Assembly (NCBI RefSeq): GCF_030209175.1
Contig: NZ_JARVSM010000006.1
Location: 372,001 to 436,000 of the forward strand
DNA from: Pseudomonas sp. efr-133-TYG-5
Lineage (GTDB): Bacteria > Pseudomonadota > Gammaproteobacteria > Pseudomonadales > Pseudomonadaceae
Direction of reading: 5' to 3'
DNA: 64,000 nucleotides
The notes under the pieces are model-generated. The model made no database searches. It was not told the DNA's origin and worked only from the letters and a program-made list of their open reading frames with translations. Shown here piece by piece: positions 42,544 through 51,374 of this stretch (the first letter of the stretch is position 1; every line of letters begins with the position of its first letter). Made by a program: the position numbers and the translations under genes.

Positions 42544-44405
42544 CAGTGAACCTGGGCCGCAGTGTTGCCGGCCAGCACTTGCCTGTGCAGATTATCCACG
42601 GCGGATTTCGACGCCGTTACGGCGTACCCCTGGAGCAACGCGTCGAGGTGCTCTTCGAACAACCAGCGCTTGTCGACAGTGTAGCGTTGCATGTGGCGCA
42701 GATTACGCTGGCGCAATGACAGATTGAGTGCCGACGGGTAGATCCGCAGGTCGGCCAGGTCGATCAGGCCGAATTCGCCATCCTCCAGCACCAGCACGTT
42801 GCCCAGGTGCAGCGAACGGAAATACACCCCTTGTTCATGCAACTGGGCCATGAATTTGCCAAAGCGCTCCACCAGCGCCTGGCGTACCGCCGGTGCGGTG
42901 ATGCCCTGCAAGACCTGGCGCAGGGTGTGCCCCGCCAGCGGCGCGTAATGCACGGCGCTGCTGCCGTCGCTGAGACGATACAGATTCAGTACTTGCGGGG
43001 TCGGGATGCCCATCTGGCGCAGCTGTTCGCTATTGACCGCAAAACGCTCGGAGTACGGATTGAAGCTGCCCGAGGTGTACCAGCGGCGGCGGCGGAACAG
43101 CTTGAGGAATGTGCCATCCGTCAGGCGCAGCACCTTGGGCCCGAGACCGTCCTCTTCGATGACCTGGGCATCGCTGCCGAGTCGTTGCAGATCCGCCGTC
43201 GTCAAGGTTTGCACCGGCTGCGACAACAGGCGCCGGGCACGCTGGTTGATGCTCAGGGCGGCGATCAGGGCCAGCGGAATCCACAGCAGGAACCAGTGTT
43301 CCTTCGGCCGCGAGATGATGCCGCCGCCTTCGGTCAGGCCGGCACCGATGCCGAACACCAGCCAGGTCGAGGCAATGATCAGCAACGGCTGCACGCGCTG
43401 GCGCCAGCTGCTCAACAAGCCCCAGGCGAGAAAGAACAGCCACGGCAGCAGGCCGAAGATGCCCACGTAATACAGCACGCCGAGGACAAAGCTGTGGGGT
43501 TCCTGGAAGTTGTAGCCAACCCCCGGATCGATCGCCAGGCTGGCGTTGTAGCCATGCCCCAGCCATGGGTGGTCGGCGATCTTGTGCAGGGCCAGTTGCC
43601 AGATTTCCAGGCGATAGGAATCGCCGCGCTCGATGATCATCTGCGAAAACACGGTGATCACCGCGATGCCGCTCAGTGCCAGCGCCGCCAGCAGCCCCAG
43701 CGAACGCCGGTTCCAGCAGATGAAACTCAGCCACAGGGCCGCCATGGTGAGTGCCACCAGCGGGGTCCGCGAGCCGGTGCCGATCACCGCGGTGAACATG
43801 ATTGCCATCGCCGGCACGCTCAGCCACATCATCTGCCGGCGCTTGCAGGTCATGGTCACGCTCAGCCAGTAGGCGCAGAAGAAGCCGAACAGGTGCGAAC
43901 TGAGCAACGGGTTGTCGAAGGCACCGCCGCCGATCAGGCGCGCGCCGGGTTCATAAGTGCGGGCGAACTTGAACAGAAAACAGCTGGTGGCCACCAGCGC
44001 GACCAGGGCGGCGCCGAACAGCAAGGGTTGCAGGATGTCACTGCGATAACGCACCAGCAGATAACATCCGGCAAACAGCAGCAGGGTATGCAGCGGCGGC
44101 TTGAACATGCCGCCGATCGGCTCGTCGCCAGGGCCCCAGCAGAGACTCAGCAAGGCCCAGGCAACAAACAGCAGCACGCCGACGAAGATCGGTTCGCGTA
44201 TCAGTTCCTTGAGCTCGCGCGGACGCAGGCACAGGGCGATCAGTGTCGGGATGCTGAACAGACCGTAGAACAGCTTGTGATGGAGGCTGCGGCCCGGCAG
44301 AAAGAACAGCGCGCACAAGAGCAGGAAATAGCCGGCGGGAAGAATCCACAGGCTGATGAAATCGAAAACTCGATTGGACGTATTGCTGAAGCCGCGAAAT
44401 TGCAT
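42543..44405 (-). CDS. waaL: O-antigen ligase WaaL fused to a C-terminal kinase-like domain
   Basis: A 620-residue fusion. Residues 1 to about 390 are a polytopic Wzy_C/WaaL ligase (GTGSRTPLVALTMAALWLSF; the periplasmic loop RLEIWQLALHKIADHPWLGH and YNFQEPHSFVLG). Ligase attaches O-polysaccharide to lipid A-core in the periplasm. Residues about 400-620 are a small-kinase fold (GTFLKLFRRRRWYTSG; FRSLHLGNVLV; GLIDLADLRIYP). The loop HLGN lacks the usual Asp two residues after His. In PAO1 I recall ligase (PA4999) and a kinase-like gene (PA4998) as separate genes. Domains face opposite sides if the kinase is cytoplasmic. Divergent from msbA. Confidence 0.9.
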   Translation of the reverse strand: MQFRGFSNTSNRVFDFISLWILPAGYFLLLCALFFLPGRSLHHKLFYGLFSIPTLIALCLRPRELKELIREPIFVGVLLFVAWALLSLCWGPGDEPIGGMFKPPLHTLLLFAGCYLLVRYRSDILQPLLFGAALVALVATSCFLFKFARTYEPGARLIGGGAFDNPLLSSHLFGFFCAYWLSVTMTCKRRQMMWLSVPAMAIMFTAVIGTGSRTPLVALTMAALWLSFICWNRRSLGLLAALALSGIAVITVFSQMIIERGDSYRLEIWQLALHKIADHPWLGHGYNASLAIDPGVGYNFQEPHSFVLGVLYYVGIFGLLPWLFFLAWGLLSSWRQRVQPLLIIASTWLVFGIGAGLTEGGGIISRPKEHWFLLWIPLALIAALSINQRARRLLSQPVQTLTTADLQRLGSDAQVIEEDGLGPKVLRLTDGTFLKLFRRRRWYTSGSFNPYSERFAVNSEQLRQMGIPTPQVLNLYRLSDGSSAVHYAPLAGHTLRQVLQGITAPAVRQALVERFGKFMAQLHEQGVYFRSLHLGNVLVLEDGEFGLIDLADLRIYPSALNLSLRQRNLRHMQRYTVDKRWLFEEHLDALLQGYAVTASKSAVDNLHRQVLAGNTAAQVH

Positions 44406-44559
44406 GCTGTGAGATTCAATCCTGAAGTTGATCGACCATTCGGATGATGGCTATTTGATGCTGAAAAAGATCACTAACAATAACAGCCTTTCGCCGATTG
44501 CCAGAACCCCGAACAAGCTGTGCTAAAGTCAGCGTCCTTTTTATCGACTTCCGCGTGAT

Positions 44560-46362
44560 ATGACCGACTCCAGTCCCGCCGCAAGCCCTTCGAGCTTGAA
44601 AATCTACTTCCGCCTGCTCGGCTACGTCCGGCCGTATATCAGTCTGTTCCTGATCAGCATCGTCGGTTTCCTGATTTTTGCCTCGACCCAGCCGATGCTC
44701 GGTTACATCCTCAAATACTTCGTCGACGGCCTGTCCAATCCGGAAGCGGTGCTGTTCCCGAGCGTACCCTACCTGCGCGACCTGCAACTGCTGCAGGCGG
44801 TGCCGCTGCTGATTATCCTGATCGCCGCCTGGCAGGGCCTGGGCTCTTACCTGGGCAACTACTTCCTGGCCAAGGTTTCCCTGGGCCTGGTGCACGACCT
44901 GCGGGTGCAGTTGTTCAACAACCTGCTGGTGCTGCCGAACCGCTACTTCGACAAGCATAACTCCGGTCACCTGATTTCGCGTATCACCTTCAACGTGACC
45001 ATGGTCACGGGGGCGGCAACAGATGCGATCAAGGTCGTAATCCGTGAAGGCATGACGGTGATCTTCCTGTTTGCCTCGCTGCTGTTCATGAACTGGAAGC
45101 TGACCCTGGTGATGGTGGCGATCCTGCCGCTGATCGCCGTGATGGTGCGCACCGCGAGCAAGAAATTCCGCAAGCAGAGCAAGAAGATCCAACTGGCCAT
45201 GGGCGATGTCACCCACGTCGCCTCGGAAACCATCCAGGGCTATCGCGTGGTGCGCAGCTTCGGCGGCGAGGCCTACGAACAGCGGCGCTTCCTCGAGGCC
45301 AGCCAGGGCAACACCGACAAGCAACTGCGCATGACCCGCACCGGTGCGATCTACACGCCGCTGCTGCAGCTGGTGATCTACAGCGCCATGGCGGTGCTGA
45401 TGTTCCTCGTGCTGTTCCTGCGCGGCGATGCCTCGGCGGGCGACATGGTTGCCTACATCACCCTGGCCGGCCTGCTGCCCAAGCCGATTCGCCAGTTGTC
45501 CGAAGTCAGTTCGACCATCCAGAAAGGCGTGGCCGGTGCCGAAAGCATTTTCGAGCAGCTGGACGTCGAGCCGGAAGTCGACAGCGGCACCGTCGAGCGC
45601 GATTCGGTCAGCGGACGTCTCGACGTGCGCAACCTGAGCTTCACCTACCCGGGCACTGAACGTCAGGTGCTCGATGACATCAGCTTCTGCGTCGAACCGG
45701 GGCAGATGGTCGCGCTGGTGGGCCGCTCGGGCAGCGGCAAGTCGACCCTGGCCAACCTGATCCCGCGCTTCTATCACCACGACAAGGGCGAAATCCTCAT
45801 CGATGGCGTGGAAGTCGAGCAGTACAGGCTGCTCAACCTGCGCCGGCACATTGCCCAGGTGACCCAGCACGTCACCCTGTTCAGCGACACCGTGGCCAAC
45901 AACATCGCCTACGGCGACCTGGCTGGCGCGCCGCGTGAAGACATCGAGAAAGCGGCGCGTGACGCCTACGCGATGGACTTCATTGCGCAGCTGCCCCAGG
46001 GCCTCGACACCCAGGTCGGCGAAAACGGCGTGCTGCTCTCCGGCGGCCAGCGCCAGCGCCTGGCGATCGCCCGTGCACTGCTGAAGAACGCGCCGCTGCT
46101 GATTCTCGACGAGGCCACCTCGGCTCTCGACACCGAATCCGAGCGTCACATCCAGGCTGCGCTGGATCAAGTGATGAAGGGCCGCACCACGCTGGTGATC
46201 GCCCACCGTCTGTCGACCATCGAGAAAGCCGACCTGATTCTGGTCATGGATCAGGGCCGCATCGTCGAACGCGGCACCCACGACGAGCTGCTGGCGCAGA
46301 ACGGCTACTACGCCCGTCTCAACGCCATGGGCCTGGACGCGCCGGCCGAAGACATCGCCTGA
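44560..46362 (+). CDS. msbA: Lipid A-core flippase MsbA (ABC transporter)
   Basis: A 600-residue half-transporter that forms a homodimer and flips lipid A-core across the inner membrane. Six membrane helices occupy roughly residues 15-320. The nucleotide-binding domain has Walker A GRSGSGKST (about 388-396), signature LSGGQRQRLA, Walker B LLILDEATSALD and H-loop VIAHRLST. The ATG at 44560 begins MTDSSPAASPSSLKIYFRLL. It lies downstream of the divergent waaL, and its product exports what that cluster builds. Confidence 0.96.
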   Translation: MTDSSPAASPSSLKIYFRLLGYVRPYISLFLISIVGFLIFASTQPMLGYILKYFVDGLSNPEAVLFPSVPYLRDLQLLQAVPLLIILIAAWQGLGSYLGNYFLAKVSLGLVHDLRVQLFNNLLVLPNRYFDKHNSGHLISRITFNVTMVTGAATDAIKVVIREGMTVIFLFASLLFMNWKLTLVMVAILPLIAVMVRTASKKFRKQSKKIQLAMGDVTHVASETIQGYRVVRSFGGEAYEQRRFLEASQGNTDKQLRMTRTGAIYTPLLQLVIYSAMAVLMFLVLFLRGDASAGDMVAYITLAGLLPKPIRQLSEVSSTIQKGVAGAESIFEQLDVEPEVDSGTVERDSVSGRLDVRNLSFTYPGTERQVLDDISFCVEPGQMVALVGRSGSGKSTLANLIPRFYHHDKGEILIDGVEVEQYRLLNLRRHIAQVTQHVTLFSDTVANNIAYGDLAGAPREDIEKAARDAYAMDFIAQLPQGLDTQVGENGVLLSGGQRQRLAIARALLKNAPLLILDEATSALDTESERHIQAALDQVMKGRTTLVIAHRLSTIEKADLILVMDQGRIVERGTHDELLAQNGYYARLNAMGLDAPAEDIA

Positions 46363-46378
46363 TCCCAGGCCTTGCCCT

Positions 46379-46467
46379 GTGGGGGCGAGCCTGCTCGCGA
46401 AAGCGCTGCAACAGACGACATCCATGTCGCATGTGCAACCGCCATTGCGAGCAGGCTCGCCCCCACC
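46379..46467. repeat. REPIN
   Basis: GTGGGGGCGAGCCTGCTCGCG at 46379 and inverted TTGCGAGCAGGCTCGCCCCC at 46445, with the G variant in the arm compensated in both halves. Between msbA and the sulfotransferase gene. Confidence 0.86.
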
Positions 46468-46595
46468 GGCGTTTGTATCCAGACATTTACGCTTCTTGAC
46501 CAAACCGGCATAAAACCCGGCACCGCGCTTGTTAAGGTTCCTGAACGAACTCTGACTTCCATCGAGGGGGCCATCCCCGTCGCGCGGGTACTTTC

Positions 46596-47300
46596 ATGTT
46601 GCAACGCTATCTGTGGAAACTGCTGCCCAAGCCGCAGCGCGCCTTTCTGCTCGGGCGCCTGTCGGTGGTCGATCGCCAGGTGGTCAACAAGTCGCTGTCG
46701 GCCAACCGCACCTACCCCGAGGCTTTCGCGCAGCGCTCCTGCCTGTTCATCCATGTGCCCAAGTGTGCGGGCAGCAGTGTCTGCACGGCGATGTTCAACG
46801 GCTGGCGACCAGGCCATCTGCCGTTGTACTGGTACGAAGAGCAGTTTCCCCAGCAGTTCGCCGCCGCCTATAAATTCGCCTTCGTGCGTGATCCGCTGGA
46901 GCGGGCCTACTCGGCCTATGCGTTCCTGCGCGGCAACGCGTTGAGCGCGCGTGATCATGCCGCGCAGCAACTGGTCAGGCATTACCGCGACTTCGACGAT
47001 TTTGTCGGCCGTTGGCTGCACAGCGAAACCATCGCGCGGCAATTGCACTTTGCTGCGCAAACCGACTTTCTCACCGATTCGCTGGGACGTCTGGCGCTGG
47101 ATTTCATCGGCTATCAGGAGCACCTGGAGCGTGACTTCCAGCTGGTCTGCGAGCACCTCGGCGTGCTGGCGCCGCTGCCTCACGTCAACGGCTCCCGCCA
47201 GCGGCGGCCGTCACCGGCGCGGGAGTTCTGTTCGGTGCGCACCCGGCGTCTGGTGCGCCGGGTCTATCAACGTGACTACGAGCTGCTGGGTTATGAATGA
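46596..47300 (+). CDS. Sulfotransferase family 2 domain protein
   Basis: A 234-residue PAPS-dependent sulfotransferase of the carbohydrate type. The 5'-phosphosulfate-binding loop is CLFIHVPKCAGSSV (about residues 49-62), and the 3'-phosphate motif is FAFVRDPLERAYSAYAF (about 94-110). It would move sulfate from PAPS to a hydroxyl, probably of a surface sugar given its setting between msbA and hldE. The next gene, an APS kinase, overlaps it by eight bases and makes PAPS. No signal peptide is evident, so it likely acts in the cytoplasm on a core or precursor. The acceptor is unknown. Confidence 0.83.
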   Translation: MLQRYLWKLLPKPQRAFLLGRLSVVDRQVVNKSLSANRTYPEAFAQRSCLFIHVPKCAGSSVCTAMFNGWRPGHLPLYWYEEQFPQQFAAAYKFAFVRDPLERAYSAYAFLRGNALSARDHAAQQLVRHYRDFDDFVGRWLHSETIARQLHFAAQTDFLTDSLGRLALDFIGYQEHLERDFQLVCEHLGVLAPLPHVNGSRQRRPSPAREFCSVRTRRLVRRVYQRDYELLGYE

Positions 47301-47904
47301 AGCGCTGTCCCTGGCACCGCAGGCGTCGGCGATCCGCCCCTATGCCTTGGCGCTCTCTGGTGAGGCCCGCGCCGCGCTCAAGGCGCAGCATCCGCGCTGC
47401 CTGTGGCTGACCGGGCTGTCCGGGGCGGGCAAGTCGACCCTGGCCAATGCCCTGGAGCTGCATCTGCATCAATTCGGCCGGCACACCTTCCTGCTCGATG
47501 GCGACAACGTGCGCAACGGCTTGTGCCGCGACCTGGGCATGGGCGACGGTTGCCGGCGCGAGAACATTCGGCGCATGGCCGAAGTGGCGCGGCTGATGGT
47601 CGACGCCGGGTTGATCGTGATCGTCGCGGCGATTTCACCGTTTCGCGCGGAGCGCGAGGCGGCCCGCCAGCTGTTCGCCGCGGGTGACTTCCTTGAAGTA
47701 CACGTCAGCACGACGCTGCAGGTGTGTGCCCGACGCGATCCCAAAGGGTTGTATCGCGCCGCGCGAGAAGGGCGGATCAAGGATTTCACTGGCATCGACA
47801 GTCCATACGAAGCGCCGCTGGCCGCCGAGTGCCGGATTGATACCGACGAGGTGGATCTGGCGCAGGCCTGTCATCGGCTGGCGGCGTTGCTGCTCAAAAA
47901 ATGA
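47293..47904 (+). CDS. cysC: Adenylylsulfate (APS) kinase
   Basis: A 203-residue kinase that converts APS to PAPS. The P-loop is LTGLSGAGKSTLANAL, then LLDGDNVRNGLCRDLGM, the RREN-I-RR motif, and GLYRAAREGRIKDFTGIDSPYE, all typical of CysC. The ATG at 47293 overlaps the sulfotransferase stop (ATGAATGA), so this start is well supported although the frame is open upstream. Pseudomonads reduce APS directly for assimilation, so a dedicated CysC next to a sulfotransferase points to PAPS supply for sulfation. Confidence 0.92.
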   Translation: MNEALSLAPQASAIRPYALALSGEARAALKAQHPRCLWLTGLSGAGKSTLANALELHLHQFGRHTFLLDGDNVRNGLCRDLGMGDGCRRENIRRMAEVARLMVDAGLIVIVAAISPFRAEREAARQLFAAGDFLEVHVSTTLQVCARRDPKGLYRAAREGRIKDFTGIDSPYEAPLAAECRIDTDEVDLAQACHRLAALLLKK

Positions 47905-48006
47905 GCAAAAAAACCTGCTGTTTCATCCTGTTGCAGCCGCTGCGCTAGCCGGCGCCAACCCTGTGTTAATATCGCGCCCCTGTTCATTTTGTATGTGGGT
48001 TGCTCC

Positions 48007-49431
48007 ATGAAGTTGTCCATGCCGCGATTCGATCAAGCCCCTGTCTTGGTGGTCGGCGATGTCATGCTCGACCGTTACTGGCATGGTGGTACCTCACGGA
48101 TTTCCCCTGAGGCGCCGGTTCCTGTCGTTAAAGTCGAGCAAATCGAAGATCGTCCGGGCGGTGCCGCCAACGTTGCCTTGAACATTGCCGCGCTGGGTGC
48201 GCCGGCGTCCCTGGTCGGTGTGACCGGTGACGACGAGGCCGCCGACAGCCTGAGCAACAGCCTCAAGGGCGCCGGCGTACGTGCCTTGTTCCAGCGCATT
48301 GCGCACCAGCCGACCATCGTCAAGCTGCGGGTCATGAGCCGGCACCAGCAATTGCTGCGTATCGATTTCGAAGAACCGTTCGCCACCGATGCCCTGGCCC
48401 TGGCCTCGCAGGTCGATGACCTGCTCGAAGGCATCAAGGTGCTGGTGCTGTCCGACTACGGCAAGGGCGCGCTGAAAAACCACCAGGTGCTGATCCAGGC
48501 GGCCCGTGCCCGCAACATTCCGGTGCTGGCCGATCCCAAGGGCAAGGATTTCTCGATCTACCGTGGCGCCAGCCTGATCACCCCGAACCTCAGCGAGTTC
48601 GAAGCCATTGTCGGTGGCTGCGCCGATGAGCATGAGCTGGTGAGCAAGGGCGCGGCGCTGATGCACGACCTCGAGCTCGGCGCGCTGCTGGTCACCCGTG
48701 GCGAGCACGGCATGACCCTGCTGCGTCCGGAGCATCCGGCGCTGCACCTGCCGGCCCGGGCCCGTGAAGTGTTCGACGTGACCGGTGCCGGCGATACAGT
48801 GATTTCCACCCTGGCCGCGGCGATCGCTGCCGGCGAGGAACTGCCACACGCGGTGGCACTGGCCAATCTGGCCGCCGGGATCGTGGTCGGCAAGCTCGGT
48901 ACCGCCGCGATCAGCGCGCCGGAACTGCGCCGGGCGATCCAGCGCGAAGAGGGCTCGGAACGTGGCGTGCTGGGGCTCGAGCAACTGGTACTGGCGGTCG
49001 CCGATGCTCGCGCGCACAACGAGCGCATTGTCTTCACCAATGGCTGTTTCGACATTCTCCATGCTGGCCACGTGACCTACCTCGAGCAGGCGCGCGCCCA
49101 GGGCGACCGTCTGATCGTGGCGATCAACGACGACGCCTCGGTCAGCCGCCTGAAAGGTCCGGGCCGGCCGATCAACAGCGTCGACCGGCGCATGGCGGTA
49201 CTCGCCGGCCTTGGCGCGGTGGACTGGGTCATCAGCTTCCCGGAAGGCACCCCGGAAAACCTCCTGCGCGAGGTCAAGCCGGACGTGCTGGTCAAGGGCG
49301 GCGACTACGGCATCGACCAGGTGGTCGGCGCCGATATCGTCAAGGCCTACGGCGGCACGGTGAAAGTGCTGGGGCTGGTGGAAAACAGCTCGACGACGGC
49401 GATCGTGGAAAAAATCCGCAAGTCCGAGTGA
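48007..49431 (+). CDS. hldE: Bifunctional heptose-7-phosphate kinase / heptose-1-phosphate adenylyltransferase HldE
   Basis: A 474-residue enzyme of ADP-heptose synthesis, the donor for WaaC and WaaF. Residues 1 to about 320 are a ribokinase-like kinase (LVVGDVMLDRYWHG; VFDVTGAGDTVISTLAAA). Residues about 340-474 are the nucleotidyltransferase (FTNGCFDILHAGHVTYLEQA, with the HxGH motif). The ATG at 48007 (MKLSMPRFDQAPVL) is preferred to an upstream ATG at 47989. Length equals the E. coli protein (477). A long palindromic element follows. Confidence 0.96.
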   Translation: MKLSMPRFDQAPVLVVGDVMLDRYWHGGTSRISPEAPVPVVKVEQIEDRPGGAANVALNIAALGAPASLVGVTGDDEAADSLSNSLKGAGVRALFQRIAHQPTIVKLRVMSRHQQLLRIDFEEPFATDALALASQVDDLLEGIKVLVLSDYGKGALKNHQVLIQAARARNIPVLADPKGKDFSIYRGASLITPNLSEFEAIVGGCADEHELVSKGAALMHDLELGALLVTRGEHGMTLLRPEHPALHLPARAREVFDVTGAGDTVISTLAAAIAAGEELPHAVALANLAAGIVVGKLGTAAISAPELRRAIQREEGSERGVLGLEQLVLAVADARAHNERIVFTNGCFDILHAGHVTYLEQARAQGDRLIVAINDDASVSRLKGPGRPINSVDRRMAVLAGLGAVDWVISFPEGTPENLLREVKPDVLVKGGDYGIDQVVGADIVKAYGGTVKVLGLVENSSTTAIVEKIRKSE

Positions 49432-49440
49432 CCTGCTTAC

Positions 49441-49558
49441 TCCCACGTCGAGGCGTCGAACCGTCCGCGTGGGAGTGCCTGCATGGACGCTCGGCGTCCG
49501 CTTCCGAGCCGCAGAGCGTCCGCGGCTGCATTCCCACGCAGACGGTTCGACGTGGGAA
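49441..49558. repeat. Long nested inverted repeat between hldE and a convergent gene
   Basis: About 118 bases fold on themselves. Outer arms TCCCACGTCG ... CGACGTGGGA, next arms GAACCGTC ... GACGGTTC, then GCGTGGGAGTGC ... GCATTCCCACGC, and inner GGACGCT ... AGCGTCC. It resembles the dispersed TGGGAATGC-type palindromes of Pseudomonas and differs from the REPIN family. Being between convergent genes, it probably also stops transcription. Confidence 0.8.
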
Positions 49559-49561
49559 CGA

Positions 49562-50530
49562 TCAGGGCCGGGCCGCCTTGCGCGGCACGATCTTCTTCAG
49601 CAGTTGCTTGGCCTTGCCACGCAAGCGTGACAACCCGGTGGCCTTCTCCGGCGCGGTCAGGCCCTGCTGGCGCAGCCAGTCCTTCCAGCGAATCCGCTCA
49701 TCGCGCACCAGCCAGCCATCCTGTTTGGCAAAGCTCTCCGCCAGGTACAGGCCACGGGTGCCGGCCGGGTATAAATGGCCCTTTTTCAACGTGTACAGCT
49801 CGGCCAGCGGCTGGCCGTCCTGCAATGGCATCAGGTACAGGTCCGGGCGCTTGCGGTCGAGCCGCGCCACCAGTTGATCGCCCTCGAGCCGTTCATCGAC
49901 ATGGAACAGGCTCAGGTTCTTGGCTTCCTTGGGCACGTCCAGGCGCAGGTCGTAGATCAATTGCAGCGACGCGGTCGGCAAATGCACGTACGCCCGGGGG
50001 CGCTCCAGCAATTGCAGATTGGCGCAGCGCACCGGCCGCGCCGAGCCCGACAGCGGCGTCAGGCGAAAGGGCAGGGCCTCGCGATAATGCAGCGCCGTGG
50101 CGTAGGGCGCCGGCAGCCAGGTGTCGTTGAAGCGCCCGCCGAGCCAGCCTTCCGGGGTTTCCAGCAGGCATTCTTCGGCAATCTCCTGGATCGCCGTGTG
50201 CAGCGGAATGTTCAGCTCGTGGGCCGGCACGTAACCGGAAATCAGCTTGAGCACCACATCGCCACGATCCTGTCGACGCTGGCGCACCAGCACCCAGTAA
50301 TCGCGATTCTGCCAGTGCAAGGTCAGGCGCACCGAGACGCCGAGGTTGGCCAGCTCCAGGGCGAAGCGCTCGGCATCCGCCACCGCGACCGGCTTGCGCC
50401 GCTGCAGGGTCTGGGCGAAGTTCAGCGGCATGCCGACGCTCTGGTAGGTCAGGCCCTCGGGCGTGGCCTCGACGAACAGCGGCAGGGTCTTGAAGTTGCT
50501 CGGGTTCTTTCTGATGAGCGTACGCGGCAT
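49562..50530 (-). CDS. Conserved hypothetical protein (PA4993-like position)
   Basis: A 322-residue soluble protein that I do not recognise as a named family. It contains TAIQEIAEECLLETPEGWLGG, which loosely resembles the helix of a Nudix box but lacks the full pattern. It ends in a basic tail (KAKQLLKKIVPRKAARP). It is the third gene of a minus-strand operon with the FAD oxidoreductase and the aldo/keto reductase, 31 bases after the latter. Closeness to the LPS locus suggests, but does not show, a link to it. Confidence 0.75.
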   Translation of the reverse strand: MPRTLIRKNPSNFKTLPLFVEATPEGLTYQSVGMPLNFAQTLQRRKPVAVADAERFALELANLGVSVRLTLHWQNRDYWVLVRQRRQDRGDVVLKLISGYVPAHELNIPLHTAIQEIAEECLLETPEGWLGGRFNDTWLPAPYATALHYREALPFRLTPLSGSARPVRCANLQLLERPRAYVHLPTASLQLIYDLRLDVPKEAKNLSLFHVDERLEGDQLVARLDRKRPDLYLMPLQDGQPLAELYTLKKGHLYPAGTRGLYLAESFAKQDGWLVRDERIRWKDWLRQQGLTAPEKATGLSRLRGKAKQLLKKIVPRKAARP

Positions 50531-50561
50531 GTCGGCTCCTGCTTAAGGCCGCGGGGCGGCG

Positions 50562-51374
50562 TCAGTGACCACGCAGGACCTGGGCGACGGTCGCAACGTT
50601 GTGGGCGAGGTGCAGCGGATTGATCGTGCCGACAATAGCACTGGCTACGCCGGGCTGGGCAAACAGCAGCTCGAAGCTGGCGCGCACCGGGTCCACGCCG
50701 GGACTCAGGCACACGTGACCGCTGGCCAGGGCTTTTTTCACCAGAATGGCTTTGCCGTGGGCAGCAGCATAGTCAATGACCGGCTTCTCGCTTTGTTCGT
50801 TCAGATTGTAGGTGACCATCGCGCAGTCGCCTTGCTCCAGTGCTTTCAATCCGCCCTCGACCGTTTTGCCGGAGAAGCCGAAGCCGCGAATCTTGCCCTC
50901 GGCCTTGAGCGCGGCGAGTGTCGCGTAAACCTCTTCGTGCTCGAGGATGGCCATGTCGTTGCCGTCGGAATGCACCAACACCAGGTCGATAAAATCCGTT
51001 TCCAGACGTTGCAGGCTGCGTTCCACCGACAAACGGGTGTGCGCCGCGCTGAAATCGTGGCGTGACAGGCCGTCGGCGAATTCCTCGCCGACCTTGCTGA
51101 CAATCACCCAGTCCTGGCGCTGGCCGCGCAGCAGCGGGCCGAGACGTTCTTCGCTGCGGCCATAGGCCGGTGCGGTGTCGATCAGGTTGATGCCCAGCCC
51201 TTTTGCCTGGTTGAGCAGCAGGCGGGCTGCGTCATCGTCGGGGATCTGAAAACCGTTGGGGTACTTCACCCCCTGGTCGCGGCCGAGCTTGACCGTGCCC
51301 AGGCCCAGCGGGGACACCCGCAGGCCGGTGCTGCCCAGTGGACGATGCAGTTCGTGCAGGGTCGCTACGCTCAT
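50562..51374 (-). CDS. Aldo/keto reductase
   Basis: A 270-residue NADPH-type TIM-barrel oxidoreductase. It has INLIDTAPAYGRSEERLG (catalytic Asp and Tyr), a later Lys in VIVSKVGEEF and His in LVLVHSDG, so the tetrad is complete, and a C-terminal IVGTINPLHLAHN. The ATG at 51374 overlaps the stop of the FAD oxidoreductase (ATGA), so the two are coupled. Substrate unknown. Confidence 0.9.
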   Translation of the reverse strand: MSVATLHELHRPLGSTGLRVSPLGLGTVKLGRDQGVKYPNGFQIPDDDAARLLLNQAKGLGINLIDTAPAYGRSEERLGPLLRGQRQDWVIVSKVGEEFADGLSRHDFSAAHTRLSVERSLQRLETDFIDLVLVHSDGNDMAILEHEEVYATLAALKAEGKIRGFGFSGKTVEGGLKALEQGDCAMVTYNLNEQSEKPVIDYAAAHGKAILVKKALASGHVCLSPGVDPVRASFELLFAQPGVASAIVGTINPLHLAHNVATVAQVLRGH

